Source: Streptomyces sp. GS7 (GTDB lineage Bacteria; Actinomycetota; Actinomycetes; Streptomycetales; Streptomycetaceae). From it: a stretch of DNA of 64,000 bases. Within the stretch, counting starts at the first letter, position 1. Each line of letters begins with the position of its first letter. Where the stretch lies: assembly GCF_009834125.1 (NCBI RefSeq), contig NZ_CP047146.1, positions 5,263,501-5,327,500 of the forward strand. The letters are read 5' to 3'. This document shows, piece after piece, positions 1 through 7,367 of the stretch. The position numbers and the translations under genes were made by a program. The notes beneath the pieces are model-generated. The model had not been told where the DNA came from. It was given only the letters and a program-made list of their open reading frames with translations, and made no database searches.

Positions 1-106
1 GGAGACGGAGGTCTGACACCCCGGCGCCGTCCGGCCCGGGTGCCACACCGCAGGCGCCCCGTGCGACCGGAGGAGCCGGACCGGTCAGGCGACCGGCCCG
101 GCCGGA

Positions 107-1015
107 TCACCGCGTGAGGTGGGCGAGGTTTCGCCACTGGTCCAGGGGAAGGGTGGCCGGGTGCGCGGGCAGCGCCTGGAGGCACACATGGTCGGCGCCC
201 GCCTCCAGGTGGGCGTGCACCCGCTGTGCGATCTCCTCTTCGCCGATCGCGACGAGCGCTCCGACCAGACGGTCGCTCCCGCCGTCGGCGAAGTCGTCCT
301 CGTCGAACCCGAGCCGTCGCCAGCTGGCCCGGTACGGCGCCGCGGGCAGGTACCCGGCGACGTGGGCGCGCGCCCTGTCCCGTGCCGCGTCGGCACCGAG
401 CCCGGTCACCACGGCCTGTTCGACGATCAGGACCCGGTCGGGCCCGAGCGCCGCGCGGGCTTTGGCCGTGTGCTCCGGCGTGACCAGGTAGGAGAACGCG
501 CCGGCTGACCGGTCCCGGGCCAGTTCGAGGGCGCGCGGTCCCAGCGCGGCGAGCACCCGGGGTGGCCGGGGCGCCGGGTCGCCGACGAAGCCGACGAGTC
601 GGAGGACCGGGTCGGGTTCGTCGAGACGGTCCAGGTGTTCGCGCAGCGCGGCCAGGGGCCGTTCGTAGCGAAGGCCCAGCCCGCCCTCGATCAGTCCCGC
701 GTGGGAGATGCCCAGGCCGAGCACGAACCGGTCGGGATGGGCATCGAGCAGCGCGCGGGCCTGCGATCTGATCACCCGGGGATGGCGCCCCCAGATCACT
801 GCGATTCCCGTGCCCACAACCAGTGAACGGGTGGCGCCCAGCAGGGTGTTCGCTTCCATGAACGGGTCACGCAGAAGCCCTTCACTGAGCCACAGCGCAC
901 CGTAGCCGAGTGCCTCGACCTCGGCGGCCGCCTCGGCGGCCGCGGCCGGTGGCCGCCGGTCCATGCCCGACACCCACAGTCCCACCGTGCCGATGGGCGG
1001 CAGATTCGACTTCAT
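107..1015 (-). CDS. LLM-class F420-dependent oxidoreductase
   Basis: A 302-residue luciferase-like monooxygenase of the type usually annotated as F420-dependent oxidoreductase. The N-terminus reads GTVGLWVSGMD, followed by the ELGYGALWLSE-like strand/helix typical of the TIM-barrel core, then the GTGIAVIWGRHP and FVLGLGISHAGL segments that shape the flavin pocket. I chose the ATG at 1015 because homologous sequence starts there and everything upstream in the frame reads through a palindrome and an antisense regulator remnant. The gene faces the TetR remnant across a 33-bp perfect palindrome, so it is probably the repressor's former target. The substrate is unknown, and F420 use (rather than FMN) is inferred from family resemblance only. 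Confidence 0.88.
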   Translation of the reverse strand: MKSNLPPIGTVGLWVSGMDRRPPAAAAEAAAEVEALGYGALWLSEGLLRDPFMEANTLLGATRSLVVGTGIAVIWGRHPRVIRSQARALLDAHPDRFVLGLGISHAGLIEGGLGLRYERPLAALREHLDRLDEPDPVLRLVGFVGDPAPRPPRVLAALGPRALELARDRSAGAFSYLVTPEHTAKARAALGPDRVLIVEQAVVTGLGADAARDRARAHVAGYLPAAPYRASWRRLGFDEDDFADGGSDRLVGALVAIGEEEIAQRVHAHLEAGADHVCLQALPAHPATLPLDQWRNLAHLTR

Positions 1016-1030
1016 GGCTGACCTTTCCAC

Positions 1031-1063
1031 GATACTATCCGGAGTGACACTCCGGATAGTATC
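1031..1063. promoter_or_regulatory. Perfect 33-bp palindromic operator, TetR-type
   Basis: The left arm GATACTATCCGGAGTG (1031-1046) and its exact reverse complement (1048-1063) flank one central A. The palindrome starts 16 nt upstream of the monooxygenase ATG and lies just before the TetR remnant, the usual place for an autoregulatory operator shared by a divergent pair. The arms are 16 bp without mismatch. The alternative is an RNA hairpin in the leader, but position and symmetry favour an operator. Confidence 0.8.
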
Positions 1064-1095
1064 GAGCGCCAATCTGGTACGTCCATAGAGGAGTT

Positions 1096-1330
1096 GACAC
1101 GGCGGCAGGCCGCTCCGGAGGCAGTGACGCCCGCCGTGACCGGACCCGCCTGGTCGCGTCGGCGAGGGCACTCCTCGACGAGGTGGGAACGGGTGCGGCG
1201 GCGATGAACGACATCGCCCGGCGCGCGGGAGTCGGCCCGGGCACGCTGTGGCACGAACGAGGCGACCGCCGCGCCGGACACCACGGAACGCCTCCTCGAC
1301 CTGCTCTTCGAGGGCGTGCGTCCACGCTGA
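1096..1330 (+). pseudogene. TetR-family regulator, decayed (HTH plus C-terminal stub)
   Basis: One frame encodes a TetR DNA-binding segment: RLVASARALLDEVG, then MNDIARRAGVGPGTLW (ATG at 1204), the second and third helices of the TetR HTH. The reading then leaves the frame. A second frame encodes ERLLDLLFEGVRPR and a stop at 1328-1330, which looks like the extreme C-terminus of the same kind of protein. About 120 residues of ligand-binding domain are missing, and no clear start codon precedes the HTH in its frame. I infer an internal deletion plus frameshift. Its palindromic operator is intact immediately upstream. Confidence 0.75.
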
Positions 1331-1509
1331 ACCGCCGCTGAATCCCACCAGGGCCCGGGTGCTGCGCAGCCCTGAACCGACACCTCGTTTCCCTGATCCC
1401 CGCCACAGCGGCGGGGCCGGGAGGGAGAATCGATCAAGCCCGGGTGCTCCGGACCGTCCCGTGAGAAGGATGCGGGGAGCACCTCCCGAGTCCATAGGAG
1501 AGAAAGCGG

Positions 1510-2454
1510 ATGGCTTACCCGTACGACCCCGAGCTGGCCCCCTGGGCACCGCAGCTCACGCCCGCGGACTACACCGATGTCGCCCGCGCCCGGGCCGAGT
1601 TGACCTCCTTCATCGCACAGTTACCCGTGTACCGACCCGCCGAGCCGGTGGAAGTGGAGGACCGCAGGGTGCCCGGGCCGCCGGGCGCCCCCGAGGTGCC
1701 GGTGCGCGTCTACCGGCCGCACGGAGTCACCGCACCGATACCGGGCCTGGTGTACCTGCACTGGGGCGGACTGGTCAGCGGCGACCTGGACACCAACCAC
1801 TCGGCCGTGCTGCGCATCGCCGAGCAGGCCCGGGTCATGGTGTTCTCCGTGGACTACCGGCTGGCCCCGGAACACCCTTTCCCGGCCGGTCTGCACGACA
1901 GCTGCGCCGTACTGGAATGGGTCGTCCGGCACGGCCCGGAACTGGGGGTGGATCCCGACCGGCTCGGTGTGGCCGGTGACAGCGCGGGCGGCGCGCTGGC
2001 CGCCGGGCTGGCCCTGCTGGCCCGCGACCGCGGCCTGCCGTTGCGGATGCAGTGCCTGAGCTTTCCGGAGCTGGACGACCGGCTGGACACGCCGTCCGCC
2101 CGCGCCTTCGTCGACACACCGGTACTGGACCGGGGCGCGGCGCTGCTGAGCTGGCACCACTATCTGGGCGGCAAGGACGGATCGGAGCGGACCGACGTCT
2201 CCCCCTACGCGGCACCGGCCCGGGCCGACGACCTGACGGGGCTTCCCGCCACCTTCCTCTCGGCTTGCGAGTTCGACCCGCTGCGCGACGAGGACCTCGG
2301 CTACGCCGCCCGGCTCGTCCAGGCGGGCGTGCCGACCGAACTGCACCACTACCCCGGCACCTTCCACGCCTGCACCGGAATCACCGAGGCCGGGGTGTCG
2401 GAGCGGATGGTGCGCGACCAGATCGACGCGATCCGCCGGGTCCTGCACGGCTGA
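1510..2454 (+). CDS. Alpha/beta hydrolase (HSL/acetyl-esterase type)
   Basis: A 314-residue cytoplasmic esterase/lipase of the hormone-sensitive-lipase family. The oxyanion motif reads HWGGLVSGD instead of the usual HGGG. The nucleophile elbow is GDSAGG with Ser158, the acid is in SACEFDPLRDE and the histidine in YPGTFHAC, so the catalytic triad is complete. The ATG at 1510 follows AGGAGAG at a good ribosome-binding distance. It converges with the 2486 gene with 31 nt between the stops. The HWGG variant should still allow an oxyanion hole. The natural ester substrate cannot be read from sequence. Confidence 0.9.
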   Translation: MAYPYDPELAPWAPQLTPADYTDVARARAELTSFIAQLPVYRPAEPVEVEDRRVPGPPGAPEVPVRVYRPHGVTAPIPGLVYLHWGGLVSGDLDTNHSAVLRIAEQARVMVFSVDYRLAPEHPFPAGLHDSCAVLEWVVRHGPELGVDPDRLGVAGDSAGGALAAGLALLARDRGLPLRMQCLSFPELDDRLDTPSARAFVDTPVLDRGAALLSWHHYLGGKDGSERTDVSPYAAPARADDLTGLPATFLSACEFDPLRDEDLGYAARLVQAGVPTELHHYPGTFHACTGITEAGVSERMVRDQIDAIRRVLHG

Positions 2455-2485
2455 CGGAACGCCCGCGGCGGCCCGGGCCCCGGTG

Positions 2486-3133
2486 TCACCCGCTTGCGGC
2501 CACCGGGCTCGCGGCCTCCGCGGCGGCGATGAACTGCGCGACGTGCCCGGGCAGTTCCGCATGCCGGTACCACGCCAGGCAGACCGGGACGGGCGGCAGG
2601 TCATGGACGGGTACGACCCTGATGGCCGGCGGCGCCATGTCCGCCAACGACGCCACCGAGAGATGCACCGCGTCGGACTGCACCACCAGGGCCATCATCT
2701 CCGGAATGCCGCTCACCCGGTGGCGCCGGTGGATCGGCCGGCCCTGCGGGGTACGGCGCGGCACGATCTCGTCCCACAGGTACTCGGGGAAGTCACCGGG
2801 GCGGTCGAAGGCGTCGTATGCGGCGACCTCCTCGACGGAGACGGTGTCGCGCTCGGCGAGCGGATGCCGCGCGCCCACCACGACGGCTCGTGACTCGAAG
2901 TGCAGCACCCTGCTCGTGACGAGGTCCGGCTCCTGCGGGCCGAACTTGACGACGACCACGTCGAGTTCGCCGCGGCGCAGTGCGGAGAAGGGGTCGGCGA
3001 GATCGTAGGGGGCGAGCACGGCCCGGTCCTCGCTCAGTCCCGCGGAGGCGAGGATGTCCTGGGCCGTTCGCGGGGAGCTGGGGTAGCCGAAACGGATCGG
3101 GCCGTCGGCGGGGCAGGGGGTCGGTTCAGGCAT
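2486..3133 (-). CDS. LysR-type substrate-binding domain protein without HTH
   Basis: A 215-residue protein resembling only the effector-binding half of LysR regulators: IRFGYPSS start, RRGELDVVVVKFGPQEPDL, VVVGARHPLAERDTVSVEEV, EMMALVVQSDAVHLSV and a DLPPVPVCLAWYR strand. No winged-helix N-terminus is present in frame. The ATG (3133) overlaps the stop of the preceding gene by 8 nt, so translation is probably coupled and the missing HTH is not an annotation error within this operon. It could be a stand-alone ligand-binding protein, an enzyme evolved from a periplasmic-binding fold, or an anti-regulator. It is the last gene of the seven-gene operon. Confidence 0.75.
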   Translation of the reverse strand: MPEPTPCPADGPIRFGYPSSPRTAQDILASAGLSEDRAVLAPYDLADPFSALRRGELDVVVVKFGPQEPDLVTSRVLHFESRAVVVGARHPLAERDTVSVEEVAAYDAFDRPGDFPEYLWDEIVPRRTPQGRPIHRRHRVSGIPEMMALVVQSDAVHLSVASLADMAPPAIRVVPVHDLPPVPVCLAWYRHAELPGHVAQFIAAAEAASPVAASG

Positions 3134-3869
3134 CGTGGATTTCCTCGGTGAGGGCGGTGTAGGCACGGAGGCGGTTCGGGCGATCGGCCGTGCCGTCGAT
3201 CCGCAGGGCGGCGAAGGGACCTGCCGAGGCCGGCAGCCACGGCGCCTGGCGGACGACCAACTCGTCCCCGGGGCCTACGACTTCGTCCAGTACGGCTTCG
3301 ACCAGCAGGTGGTTGAGGTGGACCAGGCAGTCGGCGATGGTCACCCCGGCAGTGGCCACATGCAGCTCCCGCCGGACCGGAGCGCGACCTCGCGCGTCCT
3401 GGTCGGCCAGGACCCGCACCACCGCGGAGGGACGGGTCGGCAGTCCGGCCGACCCGTCGAAGAGCTTCAGCAGCCGGCGCAGGGCGGTGCTCTCCTCGGC
3501 GGGTGCCGGGCCCTGCCAGGCGGCCGACCCGTCGTCGGCCACGTGGCCGAAGGCGAACCGGTCGTCGAGGTTGTCCGGGTTCCCGGCGAGAAAGACGGTC
3601 CGGGTGAAGTCGCGGCGCCAGTCCGCGGCCGCGGACCGGTCGACGCGGGCGGCGAACGCGCACGTGGCGCGCACCCAGGCCGGCAGGTCGAAGTCGCGCA
3701 GCACACACACCGCCAGCACCTTGGCGTCCTGCGCGGCTCGGGAGATCTCCCGCCGCGCGGCCAGCAGCCCCTCGGCGGTCAGCAGGTCGAAGCGCGCCGC
3801 CAGCTCGGGCCGGGCGGTCACGATGCGCCGGGCGACCTGTTCACGGAGCAGTTCCTGGGCGGTGGTCAC
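3126..3869 (-). CDS. Conserved hypothetical protein of the GH3 operon (247 aa)
   Basis: I do not recognise the family with certainty. The protein is soluble, with no signal peptide or membrane segment. An N-terminal helical part (TTAQELLREQVARR) is followed by a strand pattern with LAVCVLRDFDLPAWV, RTVFLAGNPDNLDDRFAFGHV and a C-terminal PFAALRIDGTADRPNRLRAYTALTEE. The GTG at 3869 overlaps the upstream stop in a GTGA arrangement, and the end overlaps the next gene by 8 nt. Codon use and tight coupling show it is real. The context suggests a partner or tailoring role in whatever the GH3/FAD/methyltransferase operon makes. Confidence 0.7.
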   Translation of the reverse strand: MTTAQELLREQVARRIVTARPELAARFDLLTAEGLLAARREISRAAQDAKVLAVCVLRDFDLPAWVRATCAFAARVDRSAAADWRRDFTRTVFLAGNPDNLDDRFAFGHVADDGSAAWQGPAPAEESTALRRLLKLFDGSAGLPTRPSAVVRVLADQDARGRAPVRRELHVATAGVTIADCLVHLNHLLVEAVLDEVVGPGDELVVRQAPWLPASAGPFAALRIDGTADRPNRLRAYTALTEEIHDA

Positions 3870-5068
3870 AGGTACACCGCCGACAGCAGTTCGGGGCTGG
3901 GTGCCGGCCGGTGTCTGGCCAGCAGACTGGACGTCAGCCGGTAGGGATTGACGTGCAGGTGGTCGCCGCGGTGCCGGGAGAGCACCTCCGGCAGCGGTGC
4001 CGGGTCGGTGGCCCTTCCGCGGGACAGCAGCCGGGCGGCCCGCGCCAGACTCTGACGCAGCGCCTCGTGGCGGAAGGACTGCTGCTGGCCCTGGCCCAGC
4101 CCGGCGATGAAGTACAGCCGCATGCCCAGCCGGAGCACCGGATCGTCGAACTCGGTCGCGGCCCTGCTCAGCAGAGCGCCGGTGGTGTGGTCGTGCCAGT
4201 CACCATGGCGCGCGGAGCGGATCTCCCCGTCGATGGGCACCCGGCCGAGAGTGACCCTGCGGACGGTTGCTCCGAACACGGACAGCGTGCGCTCCAGCAG
4301 CAGGTAGTCGGGTTCCAGCTCACGGTCGTACAGCAGCACCATCTCGTCGAACCGCGGTGCCAGCGGTATGAGTTCCCGCAGGGCGCAGGCCAGGTAGTTG
4401 GGCCGGCCCTGCGCGTCGACGATCTGGCGCAGCGGCAGCCCGTACCGGGTGGCGTCGAGGAAGACCGGGCTGCCGTAGGCGCGCTGGTCGAGACACATGC
4501 CGACGGCGCCGAGGCGGTCGATCACCTCCTCCAGCCCCAGGCCGGGCGGCTGGTGCGCGAGCAGTCCGGGGTCGTGCATGCCGAGGCGCGAGTAGTGCGC
4601 CGCCCACAGCTCCAGGACCCGGGCGCTGGCCGGGTGAACCCAGCCGTGCAGCTCGACCGCCTCCGCATACGGACGCAGAGCGGCGAGGTCGGCGCGCTGT
4701 CCTTCGGACCGGTAGCCGACGTACAGCTCGCCGATGCCCTCCTCCGTGAGACCGGAGTAGTCGGTGTCCCCGATGGTGCGGTCGAGGTATTCCCAGAACC
4801 CGAGGGTCTGCTCCGTGAGGTGGTAGGTGGTGGGGCTGTACCGATAGGACACCTCGGCCAGTTGAGCGGTGGCCCGGTACATCACGTCGGTCCACAGCAG
4901 CCCCTTGAGATGGCTCGGTGTCAGGGGCTTGGACGGGGTCACGGTGATCGGGGCCAGCAGCACCCGGCGCCGCGCTGCTCCGGCGGGTACGGCTTCGGCG
5001 GGCACGGAGGTGGCGTGCGGGAGCCGTGCCCGGTCGCGCACGGAGGTGGTCTGAAGACTGGTCTCCAC
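3866..5068 (-). CDS. Unassigned 400-aa protein of the GH3 operon
   Basis: I cannot assign a family. The start is the GTG at 5068, overlapping the upstream TAG by 1 nt (TAGTG); the longer open frame upstream is a shadow of the FAD gene. Visible features: a basic N-terminus, then ITVTPSKPLTPSHLKGLLW, a helical middle rich in aromatic residues (YRYSPTTYHLTEQTLGFWEY), MVLLYDRELEPDYLLLERTL, and a C-terminal half with RLGMRLYFIAGLGQGQQQSF. No signal peptide, membrane segment or nucleotide loop is evident. It sits between the FAD monooxygenase and the 247-aa protein and is translationally coupled to both, so it likely acts in the same pathway. Confidence 0.7.
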   Translation of the reverse strand: METSLQTTSVRDRARLPHATSVPAEAVPAGAARRRVLLAPITVTPSKPLTPSHLKGLLWTDVMYRATAQLAEVSYRYSPTTYHLTEQTLGFWEYLDRTIGDTDYSGLTEEGIGELYVGYRSEGQRADLAALRPYAEAVELHGWVHPASARVLELWAAHYSRLGMHDPGLLAHQPPGLGLEEVIDRLGAVGMCLDQRAYGSPVFLDATRYGLPLRQIVDAQGRPNYLACALRELIPLAPRFDEMVLLYDRELEPDYLLLERTLSVFGATVRRVTLGRVPIDGEIRSARHGDWHDHTTGALLSRAATEFDDPVLRLGMRLYFIAGLGQGQQQSFRHEALRQSLARAARLLSRGRATDPAPLPEVLSRHRGDHLHVNPYRLTSSLLARHRPAPSPELLSAVYL

Positions 5069-6510
5069 TACGCTCCTTCCGCCGCCGCGATCAACCGGAG
5101 GAACTCGTCGCGGCTCGGCGCCGCGGGCAGCAGCGCCGGATCGATCGGGGGCGCCTGCTCCACCCGGGCCCGGAACTTCTCGTCGCCGAAGGCCGCGGGC
5201 GGCGTGCTGAGCCCCATGATGACGCGGGTGACGGAACGCCAGACATGCCCGTCGGTGAGTGTCGCGGCCCGTATCCGCGCGGGACTCGGCCCGTTGCCGG
5301 GCCGCTCCTGCGGCGGCGCAGGCGGCCTGTCGCCGTCGGCCGCCGCCTTCCACCGAGCCGCTCGCTCCGCGTCCTCCCGCGCCGCGAACTCGTACCAGGG
5401 CGTGAAGCACTGCTCGGCGAGCCGGGCAGCCGCCTGGCCGAGCGCCTGGTCGGGTTCTGCGCCGGCGAGCAGGTCGGCGAGCCGGAAGGCGTGGTCCAGC
5501 GCGAGCGAGATGCCGCGGCCGTACAGCGGGTTGGTGACGCAGGCCGCGTCTCCGACCGCGAACAGGCCGGCCACCGGCCGCTGCCGGGTCGTCACCGTGC
5601 CGCGCAGCGTGTTCGGCGGGCAGGCGATGACGTTGACGGGGGTGAGCGGGTCGCTGACACCGGGGGCGAGCCAGGCACCGATCCCGGGAGTGGCCCGGGC
5701 GGCGGCGGTGAACGCGCCCGGCTCGCGCAGGCGCGCCGTCGCACGGTCGCCGGGAGGCACCATCACCGCGACGGCGAAGGTACGGTCGTCCGCCGGGTGC
5801 AGCGCGGCGGCGTAGTGGTCCCACACCCCTCCGGCCGCGTTGCCGCGGTTGAGGGGTCCGGGGCGCCCCGCACCGCGCAGCCGGTACTGGCGGCTGTAGC
5901 CGGTGATGGCGGACGGCTCGACCAGGTCCTCGGCGACCGGGATCCCGGAGGCCGTCAGCCAGTCGCGCGACTCGGCGCGCCGACCGGTGGCGTCGATCAC
6001 GACCGAGGCCGGCAGCACCTCGCCGTCGGCGGTGTGCACTCCCCGCACCCGCTCGCCGGAGGAGTCGAGCGCCAGCCCGCGGACCACCGTGCCGTGGTCG
6101 AACCGGACCTGCGGCAGGGCCCGCACGGTCCGGTGCAGGAGCAGCTCGAAGACGGTGCGCCGGCAGGCCAGGGCCACCAGATCGTCGTCGCCGACCTCAC
6201 GGGCGCGGTTCCCGACCAGCGGGGGCAACGCCTCGACCAGGTCCAGGAGTTCGGCGCCGGCCTCCAGGGCCGTGGTGAGCAGCTGCGGGGCGCGGCGGCG
6301 CAGCGTCCGTACGCCGACCGAGGTCAGGGTGTGGGAGTGCACCGCCTGCGGCACGGTGGGCCGGTGCCAGTCCCGTACCGCCTGCTCGACGGGCCCCTCG
6401 GGAGGTGGGGCCGAGCGCTCCAGCACCCGCACCTCGTAGCCGGCGCCGCCGAGGGCGAGTGCGGTGGCCAGACCGGCGATGCTCCCGCCGACCACTGTCG
6501 CGATCGCCAT
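5068..6510 (-). CDS. FAD-dependent monooxygenase/oxidoreductase
   Basis: A 480-residue flavoprotein of the p-hydroxybenzoate-hydroxylase/halogenase-like class. The dinucleotide-binding start reads VVGGSIAGLATALAL with the acidic end of the second strand in VRVLERS. The second FAD motif is GLFAVGDAACVTNPLYGRGISLAL (split here as GLFAVGDAACV and NPLYGRGISLAL). I do not see the WxWxIP signature of flavin halogenases, so hydroxylation or epoxidation is the more likely chemistry. The ATG overlaps the methyltransferase stop by 1 nt (TGATG) and the stop overlaps the next start by 1 nt. It probably oxidises the scaffold built by the GH3 operon. Confidence 0.85.
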   Translation of the reverse strand: MAIATVVGGSIAGLATALALGGAGYEVRVLERSAPPPEGPVEQAVRDWHRPTVPQAVHSHTLTSVGVRTLRRRAPQLLTTALEAGAELLDLVEALPPLVGNRAREVGDDDLVALACRRTVFELLLHRTVRALPQVRFDHGTVVRGLALDSSGERVRGVHTADGEVLPASVVIDATGRRAESRDWLTASGIPVAEDLVEPSAITGYSRQYRLRGAGRPGPLNRGNAAGGVWDHYAAALHPADDRTFAVAVMVPPGDRATARLREPGAFTAAARATPGIGAWLAPGVSDPLTPVNVIACPPNTLRGTVTTRQRPVAGLFAVGDAACVTNPLYGRGISLALDHAFRLADLLAGAEPDQALGQAAARLAEQCFTPWYEFAAREDAERAARWKAAADGDRPPAPPQERPGNGPSPARIRAATLTDGHVWRSVTRVIMGLSTPPAAFGDEKFRARVEQAPPIDPALLPAAPSRDEFLRLIAAAEGA

Positions 6511-7367
6511 CAGCTCCGTCTCCCGTGGACGAAGAACACCCGGCGCACGCCGGCCTCGGAACGGTCCGGTACCGGGTCGGGCCACCGGCCGTAGTCGGCC
6601 GCCGGCTCGCCCGGCTGCGCGGCCTCGACGGTGAAGCCGTGTGCGTCGAACAGTGCTTCCGGCTCGTCCGTGCCGAACAGCCACGGGCATCCCCAGCCGG
6701 CGAACACGTCGAGCAGGTCACGCATGTTCGGCAGGGTCAGCGCGGCCGCGTTGACGATGTCCGCGGCGATGCGGCTGCCCGGTTTCATGATCGCCGCGAC
6801 CCGGTCGAGGATGCGGTGCGCGTCGTCGCGGGGGATGTAGTAGAGCAGCCCCTCCAGCAGCCAGGTGGACGGCTGCTCCGGGTCGTAGCCGGCGTCCTTC
6901 AACTCGCTCTCCCAGTCGGGCGAGGTGAGGTCGAGGGCGATCGAGCGGTGGTCGACCCGGGGCCGGACGTCCCGCAGCCGCTCCTCCTTGTAGGCCAGAA
7001 CCGCGGGCCGGTCGACCTCGAAGTAGCGGATATGGGAGGGCCAGTCGAGCCGGTAGGCCCGCGAGTCCATTCCGGCGGGTGCCAGCACGATCTGGTGCAT
7101 CGCCGGGTCCTGGGCGGCCTCCTGGAGGAAGTCGTCGAAGAACCGGGTGCGGATGGCGTTGTAGTCGGGGGTGCTCGGTACGGTGCGTGCCGCGTCCTTG
7201 GGGAAGGTGGCATCGCGGACCTCGCGGAGCAGTTCCGGACCTCCCTCGCCGGCCAGCCGGGCCGCGTAGGGGTCGCTGTAGAGCCGGTCCTCGCGTCCGG
7301 TCTCCGCCGCGCGCAGCGCTGCCGTCAGGAGCGCGGTCCGCTCGACGGCGTCCAGTGTCTCGGTCAT
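6510..7367 (-). CDS. Class I SAM methyltransferase, PPM1/LCM type
   Basis: A 285-residue protein of the leucine-carboxyl-methyltransferase-like family common in actinobacteria. Characteristic landmarks are TALLTAALRAAETGREDRL near the N-terminus, the SAM loop APAGMDSRAYRLDW (family usual form GAGLDTRAYRL), FEVDRPAVLAYKEERL, and WLLEGLLYYIP. The family methylates carboxylates or hydroxyls; the substrate here is unknown. Start ATG at 7367 forms ATGA with the GH3 stop, giving a 4-nt overlap. As part of the GH3 operon it may methylate a carboxyl or hydroxyl group of the product. Confidence 0.88.
   Translation of the reverse strand: MTETLDAVERTALLTAALRAAETGREDRLYSDPYAARLAGEGGPELLREVRDATFPKDAARTVPSTPDYNAIRTRFFDDFLQEAAQDPAMHQIVLAPAGMDSRAYRLDWPSHIRYFEVDRPAVLAYKEERLRDVRPRVDHRSIALDLTSPDWESELKDAGYDPEQPSTWLLEGLLYYIPRDDAHRILDRVAAIMKPGSRIAADIVNAAALTLPNMRDLLDVFAGWGCPWLFGTDEPEALFDAHGFTVEAAQPGEPAADYGRWPDPVPDRSEAGVRRVFFVHGRRS

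Noticed and set aside
1016..1549. N-terminal extension of the flavin monooxygenase frame
   Set aside because: It reads antisense through the TetR remnant and the palindrome, is arginine/proline-rich, and the conserved protein begins at 1015.
5069..5824. Extension of the 400-aa protein upstream of 5068
   Set aside because: It is a shadow of the FAD monooxygenase with arginine-rich composition; the overlapping TAGTG start fits the operon.
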